The notes under the pieces: generated by a model | Told to the model about the DNA's origin: nothing | The model's database searches: none | What the model saw: the letters and a program-made list of their open reading frames with translations, nothing else | Source of the DNA: Phymorhynchus buccinoides | Lineage: Eukaryota > Mollusca > Gastropoda > Neogastropoda > Raphitomidae | Assembly (NCBI GenBank): GCA_017654935.2 | Contig: CM065690.1 | Location: 15,611,495-15,675,494, forward strand | DNA: 64,000 bases | Reading direction: 5' to 3' | Shown here: positions 12,401 to 60,499 of the stretch, piece after piece | Layout of the letters: each line of letters begins with the position of its first letter | How positions within the stretch are numbered: position 1 is the stretch's first letter | Program-made: the position numbers and the translations under genes

Positions 12401-14805
12401 TGAAAGTTTAGATAATAGAAATTTTAAAGCACTGACATAGTGAATGAAATTCCACCACAGGAGTCAGGAGCCTCAGGCTAGTAGGCTCTTCTTCTTTCAT
12501 GAAGTATCCCACTTCAACTTTGTGAAGGCTGATAGTAGTGATACTGTAAACGAGGGGGTTTCCACTAATAACCAAGTCAAAATGGGGTGGCTGCCCAGAT
12601 GATCAGCCTCAAAGGGAAGGGGGGAGGGGGAAAGCGAATGGAGGGGAAAGGGGGAGGTGGGATGGGATATGAGGGAGAGGGGGGATGGGATATGAGGGGC
12701 AAGGAGGGAGTGTTAGATCCGGGTTTTGAATTCCTCCACCGAGGCTGTTGTAACGGCCTCTGGTAGAAGACAGTTCCACTCCACCACAGCTCTAGGGAAG
12801 AAGGAGAACTTCCTGTAATTGGTCTTGCATGCAGGAAGTAAGTAGGCTGCAGCATGCATCTGTCTTGAATGACGAGTTGGTGGGTGGGGGACTGGCCTGT
12901 GGGGAGTGTTGATGGCCACCTCTCCTTGTTGAAACTTGGAAGAAGGTGGCCAGTCTAGCAGAACGCCGCCTGCCCTTGAGGGGGGGCCATTGCAGCTGAG
13001 TCAGCATGTTTTCAACGCCAGACGTCTGGCAATGGTGGTTGACGGCCCAGCGAGCTGCATGGCATTGGACCCTCTCAATCTTGCCGGTATTCTTGGCAGT
13101 GTATGGATCCCAGACGGGTGCGGCATACTCAAGAGTGGGCCTTACCAGTGCTTTGTAGGCTGTTTCTTTGACAGCGATGGAGCCCACCTTCAGGTTTCTG
13201 CGTAGAAAGCTGAGGGTCTTGTTGGCCTTGTTTGTGATGTTGGAGATGTGGGTGTCCCAAGAGAGATCCTTCGAGATTGAGACACCCAGGTACTTTGTTT
13301 CCTCGACTATTCGCAATGTCTGGCCATGGAGATGATAGTTGCCAGACTGTGTGGTCCTTTTCCTTGACACGTGCATGGACTGACATTTTTCAGGATAAAA
13401 TTTCATCTTCCATCTCTCCTCCCATTCAGCCATGTGATCAAGATCTTGCTGGAATGTCGTGTGGTCTTGATGTGACTCGATGGTCTTGTGGCACAGGGTC
13501 TCAGCGACGTTCCTGCAAGTCATTGATGTAGAGCAGGAAGAGGGTCGGGCCCAACACTGATCCCTGTGGGACACCTGACTCTACTGGGACTGTCCCCGAT
13601 GTGGCGCTGTCCACAACCACCGCTTGCTTTCTGTCCGTGAGGAAGTCGCGGACCCAGGAGTTGATTTGCCCCGTGATGCCATAATGACTGAGCTTGTGGA
13701 CCAGGAGGGAGTGGCTCACCTTTCGAACGCCTTGAAGAAATCCATCACCAAGACATCCGTCTGCTTTCCTCTCTCCATGCTGTAAGTGAGCTCTTCCACA
13801 AGCCCAAGGAGCTGGCTTTCGCATGGTCTTCCCTTGAAAGGGAATCCATGTTGCTCCTCCTTCAGGATCCATTGGTTTCTGCAAATCCCATGATCTTGCT
13901 AACAAGGATTTTTTCAAGAAGCTTGCAGGGCACACTGGTGAGTGAGATGGGTCAGTAATTTTCAGGCAGATACCTTTCCCCCTTTTTAAACACGTGTCAC
14001 ATTGGCCATTTACCAGTCCTTGGGGACAGTGCTGGTGTTCAGGGAAGACTGGAAGAGGAGCGCCATGGCAGGAGCAATCTCATAAGCCACTAAGGCTTAG
14101 AAACTCTACCACGAGAAGCTAACCGCAGTCTCGACGCCAATTTTCATTGGACAATAGGCGTAGGCTAACTTCGTCTCTGAATCTGACTCGTAACGCTGAG
14201 CTATCCAACTGGATAATTATACAGCGTGGTTGTGGAGCAGCAGGAAGAAAAATAAAACAAAATGAAAGAAGCAACTTGTAACAAAGTTTGACTCCCACGC
14301 TCCAGTCCGAAATCAAAATGTGACTAAACTGTCAGTAACACTAAGTCTTGATTAATATCGTCCAATAAAACTAGGCGTTGAGACTGCGGTTAGCTTCTCG
14401 TCAAAGCTCCTTCTTCTTCTTCGCTGTTTGTGGCCACAATGTGACAATCAGCTCTTTGATTATTTTGCCATGCCATCCTCCGTCATCGTGTTGACGATTC
14501 TGATGTATATTAAAGTATATAAAAATGGTATAATAAAGTTCTATGTCAGCCAAAGAGAGACTCAGACTCAGAGAGGGAGAGACTCAGAGAGAATCAGAAT
14601 CTCTCTTGAGAGCGTCTATAGAAACAGAAAATTAAACACCAAATATTGAGAACGACAGAGACGCATAAGTCACACATTGCTAAAACAGGGTTGACGGACC
14701 AAAAGAAATATATTACCCAAGTTCTGGAATGTCTTCATCGTCCTCTTCATCATCATCAACAGCACGTGAGATGACTGGCAGAACTTCTCCAAAGAAAGTT
14801 GCCAT
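6401..14805 (-). CDS. PSMG1: Proteasome assembly chaperone 1 (whole gene, 6 exons)
   Basis: Join (minus strand) 14805-14717, 12356-12247, 10516-10305, 9488-9290, 7611-7472, 6475-6401: 825 nt, 274 residues plus stop. Every junction is GT-AG and keeps frame. It resembles vertebrate PSMG1/PAC1 (about 288 aa) throughout: MATFFGEV at the N-terminus, then an acidic stretch, VVAIG in exon 2, LLRGLKTSKF and PVLEQPN in exon 4, and YQCYT in exon 5. PAC1 pairs with PAC2 (PSMG2) in the cytosol and scaffolds assembly of the 20S proteasome alpha ring. The protein ends in Leu-Tyr-Ile, which fits the HbYX C-terminal motif that docks in alpha-ring pockets. There is no signal peptide or membrane segment. It is divergent from SYAP1. 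No polyadenylation signal could be fixed. Identity is very likely; exon borders rest on consensus splice sites and frame. Confidence 0.93.
6669..7070. mobile_element. mariner-like TIR element, GCCGCA variant (402 bp)
   Basis: TACTGTAAAAACTGGACTAT to CGGCTTATAGTCCGCACTTTACGGTA; the longest copy, with AAGCCGCA motifs instead of AAGGCGC. In PSMG1 intron 5. Confidence 0.8.
7472..7611 (-). CDS. PSMG1: PSMG1 exon 5
   Basis: Acceptor GTGTTACAG|TGATGACA, donor ATCAGG|GTATGG. It is 140 nt. It encodes MTHCQIHGMKAVLYQCYT and LPTLKAFMPVL, matching PAC1 CQVWKIPAILYLCYTD and LITVEAFKPIL. It ends in phase 0. Confidence 0.93.
7688..8065 (+). mobile_element. tRNA-headed SINE, copy 1
   Basis: Box A-like AGTGGCACAGTGGTAGCGCG and box B-like GAGTTCGAACCTGGG, then GATGAGACGATAAACCGAGG and a tail ending GCCTCTGTGACTATAAAGTA. 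Pol III promoter boxes and repetition make it a SINE, not a tRNA gene. In PSMG1 intron 4, opposite strand. Confidence 0.88.
8066..8737. other. PSMG1 intron 4, no feature
   Basis: AT-rich with a short GAGA tract at 8265-8295. Nothing else recognised. Confidence 0.6.
8738..9285 (+). mobile_element. (GAA)n-tailed retroposon at PSMG1 intron 4 donor
   Basis: Type B tail begins TTTCCTCCAGCCGAAATCGG, is interrupted by an insert, resumes at CTATTGACAGGAAACTGTCT and ends GATCGAAGAAGAAG at 9285. This is 5 bp from the last base of PSMG1 exon 4 (9290). Confidence 0.82.
9290..9488 (-). CDS. PSMG1: PSMG1 exon 4
   Basis: Acceptor TGTGTGCGCAG|CTGTTTTC, donor GCGCAGG|GTAACT. It is 199 nt. It carries the most recognisable PAC1 block, LLRGLKTSKFAGTPMC then PVLEQPNLVSGLAAQ, corresponding to vertebrate FLRALKTQNF and PLLEQPN. 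The intron begins with about five native bases and then the (GAA)n tail of a SINE on the other strand, so the SINE has landed at the 5' splice site. Confidence 0.94.
10305..10516 (-). CDS. PSMG1: PSMG1 exon 3
   Basis: Acceptor TGTCGCAG|GATTCACG, donor AACCAG|GTAAAC. It is 212 nt, entered in phase 1 and left in phase 0. It encodes CYLYRSNENASTFICLCN and HAWVNQ, which align with the CFVFYHL.. SVFLCQC region of PAC1. A 219-bp transposon (10533-10751) begins only 16 nt upstream of the exon, so the acceptor's pyrimidine tract and branch point lie partly in transposon DNA. Confidence 0.92.
10533..10751 (+). mobile_element. CAGGGCTCCC MITE, copy 1, next to PSMG1 exon 3 acceptor
   Basis: TIR CAGGGCTCCCA; exact 5-bp TSD CGAAG on both sides (10528-10532, 10752-10756). 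219 bp with internal GGGTCC repeats. Begins 16 nt upstream of PSMG1 exon 3. Confidence 0.9.
10980..11302 (+). mobile_element. (GAA)n-tailed retroposon, tail type A, copy 1
   Basis: Head CCCCATGGGGATACCGGGGG, AATAGTTCCCCCAC; tail CGGAACGTGTCGGCTGTACG, GGGGAGACCAGTGAAAACTG, GGCCTGGGAACGCAG(AAG)n. In PSMG1 intron 2. Confidence 0.82.
11607..11899 (+). mobile_element. (GAA)n-tailed retroposon, tail type A, copy 2
   Basis: Same head from TCTTTCATAAAAAATAGTTC and type A tail ending (AAG)n; 300 bp from copy 1. Confidence 0.82.
12247..12356 (-). CDS. PSMG1: PSMG1 exon 2
   Basis: Acceptor TTAATTTCAG|TGACCC, donor GCAGTGG|GTAAGC. The first base completes the Gly codon from exon 1. It encodes DPFIHWSGRTQ, then LECNTLVVAIGPAAVG, the counterpart of the hydrophobic FIIAIG strand of PAC1. 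It is 110 nt long and leaves phase 1. Confidence 0.92.
12713..14100 (-). pseudogene. Non-LTR retrotransposon reverse transcriptase relic
   Basis: In several frames it reads LEKILVSKIM, then SHSLLVHKLSHYGITGQINS, GVPQGSVLGPTLFLLYINDL, LAEWEERWKMKF-like and HMAEWEERWKMKFYPEKCQS, LVRPTLEYAAPVWDPYT, and the C-terminal FFPRAVVEWNCLLPEAV. These are RVT_1 and LINE C-terminal landmarks. The FADD catalytic box between YINDL and TIESHQD is destroyed, with a frameshift (13500-13520), and more shifts and stops lie upstream. In PSMG1 intron 1, same strand; dead. Confidence 0.92.
14111..14401. mobile_element. 291-bp TIR element in PSMG1 intron 1
   Basis: The left arm (ACGAGAAGCTAACCGCAGTC..) and right arm (..GACTGCGGTTAGCTTCTCGT) match at 27 of 28 positions. 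No TSD recognised. It abuts the upstream edge of the LINE relic. Confidence 0.8.
14717..14805 (-). CDS. PSMG1: PSMG1 exon 1 (start codon exon)
   Basis: It encodes MATFFGEVLP, then a run of Asp/Glu, ending at PEL plus two bases of the next codon. The donor is GG|GTAATA. The MATFFGEV opening matches the highly conserved PAC1 N-terminus, which fixes the start. An ORF search easily misses it because it is only 89 nt. Intron 1 (12357-14716) contains a LINE relic and a TIR element. Confidence 0.9.
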
Positions 14806-15060
14806 CTTGGATTTGAAATCTCGTTTCCGTCTCATCGCTTCCGGATTTGTTTAAATATAATTCAATTTAATTTGATTGATTAAATTTTGTTTCATAGACA
14901 AATTAAGGATGATTTAATAAGTTAGGGAGTATTTATTTTCAGAATTCAGTGAGAGAAAATAACCAGAAATGACGACATTCTTGTCACGTGACTACTGTTT
15001 ATAAACCCTTCTGCCATCAGATTTGGAACGTCATCATCAATAACAACAACAAAGAAAGCA
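14806..15060. promoter_or_regulatory. Bidirectional PSMG1/SYAP1 promoter region
   Basis: The start codons are separated by 255 bp and face outward, so both promoters and 5' UTRs must fit here unless there are upstream non-coding exons. An ETS-type core (CTTCCGGA) is at 14838-14845 near PSMG1. A palindromic E-box, GTCACGTGAC (TFEB/USF type), is at 14983-14992 near SYAP1. The middle is AT-rich. Site functions are inferred from motif only. Confidence 0.7.
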
Positions 15061-52653
<37,593 letters not shown>

Positions 52654-53170
52654 GTAAAGCTTAAGCTTCTTAAAGTTTTGCTTTGCTGGTTGTTCAGGAA
52701 CTAACCACCTGCCGTTGCATACTAACTAACTGCTTGCCTGCTTGTTTGAAAAATTATTGAAGTGCTGTCAAATTTCACAGAGCTTGAGGCTTCCACAATC
52801 CACACCTGTGAAATGAAAACGTAAAAACCCAAGTCATTACTACCAGAATTGACCAGAAACTGCGTGCCCAAAACCCTTTTCAGATGTCGGTGATTTACGA
52901 ATGTTGTCATTGGAAAACCCTATTGGTCTCATGGTGTTTGCATATTTACAACAAGTAATACAACTAATAGTTCTGTAGAGTCACCCCTTTCCAAAAATGC
53001 ATGATAGCATTCTGAAAGTGGCAACTTTCTGTCCGCTAACATGTGATTTATAATGGCACCCCTTATTGTGAAGCATGTGAATACATGCACATGCATGCAC
53101 ACACACGCACAACATGCATACACACACACCACATAGATAGAGAGAGGGGGGGTGGGGGCGGGGGCAGCAT

Positions 53171-53234
<64 letters not shown>

Positions 53235-53244
53235 ACAGACGAAA

Positions 53245-53316
53245 GAGATAGAGACAGGGGGGTGCAAGCACACATGAGTGCATACACACACACACATACA
53301 TACAGATCTATGAGAA

Positions 53317-53348
<32 letters not shown>

Positions 53349-53779
53349 GGGTGCAAGCACACATGAGTGCATACACACACACACACATACAGATCTATGA
53401 TAAAGAGAGAGAGAGAGAGAGAGGGGGGGGGGGGGGCAAGCACACATGAGTGCATACACACATACACATACAGATCTATGAGAGAGAGAGAGGGGGGGGG
53501 GGGTGCAAGCACACATGAGTGCATACACACATACACATACACATACACATCTATGAGAGAGAGAGAGAGAGAGAGGGGGGGGTGCAAGCACACATGAGTG
53601 CATACACACATACACATACACATCTATGAGAGAGAGAGAGAGGGGGGGGGGTGCAAGCACACATGAGTGCATACACACATACACATACACATACTATGAG
53701 AGAGAGAGAGAAGAGAGAGAGAGAGGGGGGGGTGCAAGCACACATGAGTGCATATACACACATACACATACACATCTAT

Positions 53780-53810
<31 letters not shown>

Positions 53811-53927
53811 GTGCAAGCACACATGAGTGCATACACACATACACATACACATCTATGAGAAAGAGAGAGAGAGGGGGGGGGGTGCAAGCACACATGAGTG
53901 CATACACACATACACATACACATCTAT

Positions 53928-53958
<31 letters not shown>

Positions 53959-54737
53959 CAAGCACACATGAGTGCATACACACATACACATACACATCTA
54001 TGAGAGAGAGAGAGAGAGGAGAGGGGGGGGGGGGGTGCAAGCACACATGAGTGCATACACACATACACATACACATCTATGAGAGAGAGAGAGAGAGAGG
54101 GGGGGGGGTGCAAGCACACATGAGTGCACACAACATACACATACACATCTATGAGAGAGAGAGAGAGAGAGGGGGGGGGGTGCAAGCACACATGAGTGCA
54201 TACATACACATACACATCTATGAGAGAGAGAGAGAGAGAGGGGGGGGGGGTTGCAAGCACACACATGAGTGCATACACACATACACATACACATCTATGA
54301 GAGAGAGAGAGAGAGAGAGGGGGGGGTGCAAGCACACATGAGTGCATACACACATACACATACACATCTATGAGAGAGAGAGAGAGGGGGGGGGGGGGTG
54401 CAAGCACACATGAGAGCATGCATACCACATACACATACACATCTGAGAGAGAGAGAGAGAGGGGGGGGGGTGCAAGCACACATGAGTGCATACACACATA
54501 CACATCTATGAGAGAGAGAGAGAGAGGGGGGGGGGGGTGCAAGCACACATGAGTGCATACACACATACACATCTATGAGAGAGAGAGAGAGAGGGGGGGG
54601 GGGGGGTGCAAGCACACATGAGTGCATACACCACATACACATACACATACACATCTATGAGAGAGAGAGAGAGTGGGGGGGGGGGGTGCAAGCACACATG
54701 ATGAGTGCATACATACACATACACATACCACATCTAT

Positions 54738-54768
<31 letters not shown>

Positions 54769-55690
54769 TGCAAGCACACATGAGTGCATACACACATACA
54801 CATACACATCTATGAGAGAGAGAGAGAGAGAGAGGGGGGTGCAAGCACACATGAGTGCATACACACATACACATACACATAACACATCTATGAGAGAGGA
54901 GGGGGGTGCAAGCACACATGAGTGCATACACACACACACACACAGATAGTATGAGAGAGAGAGAGGAGAGAGAGAGATAGAGAGAGAGAGAGATGAGAAC
55001 GAACGAACGAACGAATGAAATAAAATTATTAAGGGAAAAAGAGTAATCACACAATGGGCTTTTTTACATATTGCCCTCAAACAAACATGCAAGAAAATCA
55101 AGAGAGAGGAGAGAGAGAGAGAGGGTGCAAGCACACATGAGTGCATACACACACGCACACACACAACAGATCTATTAGAAAGAGAGAGAGAAGGGCGGTG
55201 CAAGCACACACATACAGATCTATGAGAGAGAGAGAGAGGGGTGCACCAATGCATGAGTGCATCACACACACACAAACATACATAAAGATCTATGAGAGAG
55301 AGAGAGAGAGAGAGGGGTGCAAGCACACATGAGTGACACACACACACACATACATACAGATCTATGAGAGAGAGAGAGAGGGATGCAAGCAGAGATGAGT
55401 GCATGCACACACATACACACACATACAGATCTATGAGAGAGAGAGAGAGAGGGGTGCAAGCACACATGAGTGCACACACACACACACACATACATACAGA
55501 TCTATGAGAGAGAGAGAGAGGGATGCAAGCACACATGAGTGCACACACACACACACATACATACAGATCTATGAGAGAGAGAGAGAGGGATGCAAGCACA
55601 CATGAGTGCATACACACACATACACACACATACAGATCTATGAGAAAGAGAGAGAGAGAGGGTGCAAGCACACATACACACGCACACGCA
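53245..55690. repeat. 2.4-kb compound minisatellite, about 30 units
   Basis: Each unit (mostly 66-85 bp) is TCTATGA(GA)n, a G run of 3-14, TGCAAGCACACATGAGTGCA, then (CA)n or (ACACAT)n. Units before about 54900 have long G runs; those after 55100 have short ones (GGGGTG or GGGATG). A non-repeat spacer is at 54980-55110. Apparent ORFs on both strands are artefacts. Confidence 0.97.
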
Positions 55691-56204
55691 CACACACACG
55701 CACACACACACACACACACTGAGGCCAGGAAATCAACCTCTATCGTGATCAATGGGCCCTGTTCATGGCGCTCTGTGTAAACAGTGTTCCGCCCAGCTCA
55801 GGAAATTGCTGGCCCACTTTCGGACCCCCGAATTGTCGAATTGTCGATATCTGCTACGCTAGCGCCTTTCGTTCTTTTCAATTTGAGGCTTGTAACGTTT
55901 GCAACCCTCTCCTCCCCTCCCCTCCCCCCATTCCCACTCAGCCCGGTTCACTTCTTCAATAAGTCATTATTTATGTATAGGTTCTGTTTTTTGTCTCTGT
56001 GTGTGTTTATGTCTCTCTCTTTCTCTCTTATTGTCAGTCCAACTATTTGTCCACCCCTACCACCCCCTCTCTCAGTCTCTATACCCCTCTTTGTCTTGTT
56101 TTGTTTACCACCACCACCCCTTCTCCCCCCCCTTCCCCCCTTCGTACTCACCGAGTCCTATTTTTTGCTCCCCTTTCCGTAAAACAACAGATTAGCACTT
56201 TGAG

Positions 56205-56530
56205 TCCCCCTTGGGATACTGGGAAGGGGGGTGGTGGTGTCTTGTGTACAAGTAGCTCCCCCATCTTCTGGAAGTTCTGTGCTTGCAGCTTCCTCTAATC
56301 TATCACTCTGACTCTGCCTTTTCCCTTTTGCTTACGACTGTCATCTACTATCTTTCTGGTCCATTCTGCTGCTGCCTTAATGTTCTAGAAATTCTTGCAA
56401 AGATTTTCTCCAGCCGAAGATGGACATGCTGGGCCTATTTCTTAGTCAGGCGCATAACGGCAGCATGACACATCTACGCTCATATGACAGGAGACTGTCA
56501 GGGCGAGCGATGAAGAGGAAGGAGATGAAG
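56205..56530 (+). mobile_element. (GAA)n-tailed retroposon, tail type B, copy 3
   Basis: Diverged head CCCCCTTGGGATACTGGG and type B tail ending GAGCGATGAAGAGGAAGG. Confidence 0.8.
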
Positions 56531-56564
56531 TGTTGGATTTTGTTTTGTTTCTGTAGTGTCGAGT

Positions 56565-56823
56565 ATATGTGACAGAGTATGGGAAAACCCGGCTAAAGTC
56601 GCTGAGAGACATTCTTAGCAATGCACAAAAACAGGTAGCTTAGTTATACTTGATTCTGTGTATTTTGTCAACTTTAAAAATGTATAGAAAAAAGACTATG
56701 CCAGATAGATCAATTCTGTTTTTTGCTTTTCAGTCTGTAGAATTTAAACTTTCAGATTATATAAAACGTCAAAAGTGATAATTTCCGACTTTAGCCTGGT
56801 TTTCCTATGCTCTGTCACATATT
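56565..56823. repeat. Inverted-repeat pair around 185-bp spacer
   Basis: ATATGTGACAGAGTATGGGA (56565-56600) and its inverse at 56787-56823 (TTTTCCTATGCTCTGTCACA). Possibly a small TIR element; adjacent to the type B retroposon end. Confidence 0.7.
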
Positions 56824-56845
56824 GTCACGCATTTATCAAGCAGCA

Positions 56846-56849
<4 letters not shown>

Positions 56850-56932
<83 letters not shown>

Positions 56933-56959
56933 CCTCCTCTCCCTCTCTCCCTCTCTCCA

Positions 56960-56993
<34 letters not shown>

Positions 56994-57024
56994 CTCTCTC
57001 TTCTCTCTCTCTCCTCCTCCCCCT

Positions 57025-57060
<36 letters not shown>
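56850..57060. repeat. (CT)n microsatellite, interrupted
   Basis: CT tract with CCT and CCA interruptions in SYAP1 intron 7. Confidence 0.95.
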
Positions 57061-57061
<1 letters not shown>

Positions 57062-57064
57062 GTT

Positions 57065-57900
57065 TATGAATCAGTTATCGTCTAAATAGTTTTTAATTGG
57101 TCAAAACAGGCTCAGACTAGAAATAATTATTTTAAATGTGATCCTTGTTTCGGAATTAATAACAACATGAAGAAACAGTCTAATGGGATAATTTTTAAAT
57201 AACTAAACAAAGAAAAGAAACGGGCTGGAAAAAAAAGAAAATTTATTTACACAATTATGTTATTTAATGTGTGTATCATATTGTGATTTAGCAAACATAC
57301 AAAATTACAAAGTAACAAAGAAAACTATACTAGTATAAATAAATTAAAATCTACTGAAAATTGTATACAACTTGACTGAAGATAAAAAATAAGGATGTTG
57401 ATTTTTCCCCCCATGCACATCATGTAAAAACTTTACTATTGTTATACAATAGACTTGAAATTGTTTTGGGTTTTTTCCTTTTATTTTAATTATGACGAAA
57501 CATAAGACATTCTCCATAGAAATGTTTTGGCGATGTATAAAATTTACTTCCTCAGAATCTTACGTCATATATATCTTAAGCATTATTAAGCATAAAGTCA
57601 ATGAAAGAATGAAATAGTGAGGCCAAGAGAAGGAGGTAACGAAATTCTTTATTGAGAATGATGCTTTGTTTGTCTCACTTTGGTTCTGACCCACGCACTG
57701 CTGGATGATTGGTATCGTAATCAGCTTTGGTTGGAGGGGGAGTTGATTAGACAGAGAGTACTACCCCTTTGTTCAGTTTCATAAGTAAACGAATTAAGCT
57801 GTCAGCCTTGATGGTATCTGTGTGTTTCATATGAAGTTTCATAAACGCGAACTTATGACCATACCCACACACCACCAAAAAAAAAAAAAAAAAATACCAG
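57065..57900 (+). other. SYAP1 intron 7, no feature
   Basis: AT-rich, ends in an A-run at 57879-57894. No exon with a phase-1 acceptor and SYAP1-like C-terminal coding was seen. Confidence 0.55.
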
Positions 57901-58019
57901 TTTCTGATTGCTCCACATGGAAGATTTACGAAAGCGCGTATTGGCATATCAGAAGCGCGGAAAATATTTTTACGAAAGCGCGTCAAATCAGCATACGTAA
58001 TAAGCGCAGATTTTTTTTT

Positions 58020-58235
58020 TTACAATTTGGAGCACAGATTTCCATTTTTGTTGTTGGTGCAGCGCCACAATATGCCATCTTTCAAAACGCTGTCAACCTG
58101 GTAGACATACCCATCATGCATTAGAGACATCTTGCCTTTATTCGTATTCCATACAGTCAAATCCATGGTGTAAGAACAGGCCTGTAAGATTGAAATCGCA
58201 TGTACGTCATGAAAACTGAGCTGGCCGAGCTGCAT
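58020..58235 (-). pseudogene. FLYWCH-like zinc-finger ORF, probably transposon-derived
   Basis: A 71-codon ORF with KGKMSLMHDGYVYQVDSVLK then DGILWRCTNN and LCSKL, matching the FLYWCH pattern (G..L...GY.Y.......G...WRC......C.A.L). The frame stops before the final His-x-His pair. The surrounding AAGCGCG and CGCGCTTT motifs (57930-58000, 58285-58370) look like repeat ends. FLYWCH domains are common in MULE-type transposases (family knowledge). Confidence 0.55.
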
Positions 58236-59164
58236 TTCTCGCGTCTCCCGTGCTCCACACTCATTTTCTGGTAGGTCACCCTCCGCGCTTTCGTATCATG
58301 TTTAGGGTTTTATAATGCGTTATATAATTTGCGCTTTTGAAACATATCCGGTTCAGAAATCCGCGCTTTTGAATGTCGCCCCTCCACATGCATTTCTCAT
58401 CCAGGTTGAGGTCATAGCATGATTGATTTTTTTTCCCCATTATGGTTATTTCGGGAGATGAGCCACGCCACCGGTGGCGCGTGCGTCACTAGGTATAAGG
58501 TAACTAGCGAGGAATAAAACCTTCCTAATATATGTGAGGTTTTATTGGACCATGCTCGGATTAGGTTTCCTCCTATATATATAGGTGTGAATAATGGCAT
58601 GTCAGTCATGCGTCAGATGAACATTATTTATATATTATACGTGGATGCAACTTTTCCTGGTATACATGGATTTCCTGTTTTTGAATTTTACCAGAAAAGG
58701 AATTTCCTTTTGTTTGTTCTTGATGAAATAATGGTTAACATGGCTTCTAATAACAACAACAACAAAAGTAGCATAATAGATTCTTGACCTCAGCAGCTTT
58801 ATCTACCAATTGTTTTCTTTTTATTTTAATTCACAATTATTATTGTAATCCATTTCTTTACGTTAATTGTTGTGGTTAGACCGCTTGCCCTCATGCAAAC
58901 TTATGTAACGCTTTTGCAAGTGTTTTGTTGTTATTCTTTTTCTACTAGCTACAGTATACTTCTTCTGGCATTAGTAATAACAGCATCTTTCAATACTTTT
59001 CCTACCTTGTCATTGTAAAGCGCTTAGAGAATTTTCAATGTACTATTGCACTATACATAAATATAATTATTATTATTATTATAAATATGGGGGCAAAGTT
59101 GTAACGAATCTTTGCATAATTTTAATTTGTATTTAGCATTATCATTATGTGGATTATCATTATG

Positions 59165-59357
59165 TACCATATTTTTCGGACAATATGGGCATTCCTCCCC
59201 TTCCCCAATGTAACACAAAATTCAGATTTTGTTACTCTATTTTCTCACTATAATATTAATAAGCCCATATTTAAAAGGCGCAGGGGTCTCAATTCGGGGG
59301 GGGGGGGGTGGGGGGGGGGAACTCAATCGCCTTTAAATAGTCCCGAAAAATACGGTA
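59165..59357. mobile_element. mariner-like MITE, copy 7
   Basis: TACCATATTTTTCGGACAAT to AGTCCCGAAAAATACGGTAA; interior contains a G-run and the GCGCAGGGGTCTC motif. Confidence 0.8.
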
Positions 59358-59428
59358 ATTACACCTAGAACTTACTCAGGGTAAATGATACATACTTTTT
59401 CAAGTCAGGTTTCTAAGAAAGAATGTTT

Positions 59429-59691
59429 TTAACCCTTTCCCGCCGCCCGCCCATTTTTTTTAGCCAAAGAGAATACCCAATTAAACTTAACCCGAGTTAA
59501 GAAGAAACAAAATATCTGCAATATTGAGAATTCATCTCTGACATGCATAACATTAGGCATAAACCTTACCTACCCAAATGATTTAAAGGATAGGGTCTTC
59601 AGATAAACGGGCCTGAATTTGATGCTTTGTAGTGACATTGTTGTTAAATCATTGTTGTGCATAAATGCGACATTGGCGGTGAAAGGGTTAA
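59429..59691. mobile_element. piggyBac-like MITE, copy 6
   Basis: TTAACCCTTTCCCGCCG to GGCGGTGAAAGGGTTAA, 263 bp. Confidence 0.85.
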
Positions 59692-59956
59692 GCATACAAA
59701 CGAATTTTTTGCACCCACGATTTTTTTCTTTCTGTTTTAACACCTTGAGTTTTAAAAGTTTTATTAAATTGCCCGTGCCCGTGTAAAAATCAATATTGCA
59801 TAACGAGGTACCAAGAGGAAAAGGTGTGCAAATTGCAAGCTATACATGTTGTGATCTTTTCATATCTTATAGTTTGTAATGGTTTAGGGCCCTTAAAGCA
59901 AAGCATAGTTCTGTTGGTTTTTAGTTGAGCCAAGAAACATGACTTGGTTTACAAAC

Positions 59957-60412
59957 TCTCTCTCTCTCTCCTGTCCTCTCTTCTCCTCTCCCCCCCCGAA
60001 GGGAAGCTGGCTTGTCCTACGCCTCTTCTCCTCTTCTTCCCTCTCCGCTCTCTCATCTCCCCCCCCTCCTCCTCCCCTCTCCTCTCTCTCCATCATCTCG
60101 ACCTCCTCTCCTCTCGCTCTCTCTTCTCTCGCTCTATCTCTTTTCTTTCTCTCTTTCTCTTCTCTCTTCTCTCTCTCTCTCTCTCAAACTCTGGAGTCCT
60201 CTCTTCCCATGCTTTGTCCCTTACACCTCCCATCAATCACTTCTCCCTCCTCTCTCCTCTCCTACTCTCTCTCTCTCCTCTATCCATCTCTCTTCCACGC
60301 TTGTTATACATCTCTCTCTCTCTCCTCTCTCTTTCTATTTCTCTCCCTCTCTATTTCTCTCTTCTTCTCTCCCTCTCTCTTCCTCTCTCTCTCTCTCTCT
60401 CTTCTCCTTTCC
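59957..60412. repeat. Polypyrimidine CT-rich tract
   Basis: About 450 bp of degenerate CTCT/TTCT sequence without a coding signal, directly upstream of the LINE fragment. Confidence 0.9.
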
Positions 60413-60499
60413 TCGGCCAACGACTAAATTGCTAATAGATGGCAAGGGGTTTGGTAGGATTCATGTATTTTTACTAGCGACAGATTTTCCTTTTACAGT

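Noticed and set aside
53245..55690. CRISPR-like array
   Set aside because: Units vary in length, spacers are simple repeats and the DNA is clearly eukaryotic.
52929..55752. Several minus-strand frames up to 365 codons
   Set aside because: Entirely minisatellite-encoded Cys/Val/Leu/Ser repeats, open in several frames at once.
56559..56620. Possible SYAP1 exon after CTGTAG at 56553-56556
   Set aside because: Phase would fit, but the frame hits TAG quickly and the sequence is one arm of an inverted repeat at 56565-56823.
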